Assembly: GCA_021640185.1 (NCBI GenBank)
Contig: JAJXDX010000105.1
Coordinates: 1,170-6,980, forward strand
Length of the DNA stretch: 5,811 nucleotides
Source of the DNA: Oscillospiraceae bacterium
GTDB lineage: Bacteria; Bacillota; Clostridia; Oscillospirales; Acutalibacteraceae
Direction: 5' to 3'
The notes below the pieces were generated by a model. That model had not been told where the DNA came from, searched no databases, and saw only the letters and a list, made by a program, of their open reading frames with translations. A program made the position numbers and the translations under genes. Numbering within the stretch: the first letter of the stretch is position 1; each line of letters begins with the position of its first letter. Shown in pieces: positions 5,767 to 5,811 of the stretch.

Positions 5767-5811
5767 GTCCTGTGCTCCGGTGCATGAAATGCCCGGCATC
5801 CGCATATGGAT

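Noticed and set aside
5767..5811. Possible start of another gene at the right edge (ATG at 5785)
   Set aside because: There is no ribosome binding site before it and the frame is too short to judge; I see nothing supportable in this stretch.

Overview
The window looks like ordinary chromosome from a GC-rich Gram-positive bacterium, most likely a gut-type clostridial lineage (Oscillospiraceae/Ruminococcaceae-like). This is inferred from GC-biased codons, strong AGGAGG-type ribosome binding sites, the tgt-yajC gene pair, a Tgt N-terminal motif I associate with Clostridia, and a clostridial-type family of polytopic membrane proteins. I see no mobile element, CRISPR array, tRNA or rRNA.

Layout. 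Bases 1-849 (+) hold the 3' part of a MalG-type sugar ABC transporter permease, whose start lies left of the window. After 40 bases comes a Gfo/Idh/MocA-family oxidoreductase of GH109-like type (890-2128, +), probably the last gene of the same sugar-uptake operon. A compact hairpin with an A-run on one side and a T-run on the other (2135-2169) can stop transcription from both directions. Convergent to the operon is a 522-residue membrane protein resembling GT-C glycosyltransferases (2182-3750, -). A 255-base divergent intergenic region (3751-4005) carries a good extended -10 promoter for tgt, a weaker candidate promoter for the membrane protein, and several small dyads. tgt (4006-5148, +) encodes the tRNA-guanine transglycosylase that inserts preQ1 into tRNA. 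yajC (5314-5709, +) encodes the small SecDF partner; it has its own promoter, a hairpin in its leader and a strong terminator (5733-5766). Bases 5767-5811 hold no gene or signal I can support.

How the genes work together. The first two are best read as carbohydrate import plus intracellular processing of the imported sugar or glycoside. The membrane protein is a stand-alone envelope gene. tgt and yajC are housekeeping genes kept next to each other in many bacteria although their functions (tRNA modification, protein export) are unrelated. The strong terminator after yajC suggests that any secD/secF genes further right are transcribed separately. I found no convincing new biological system. 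The points most worth a second look are the GH109-like enzyme in its transporter context and the yajC leader hairpin.
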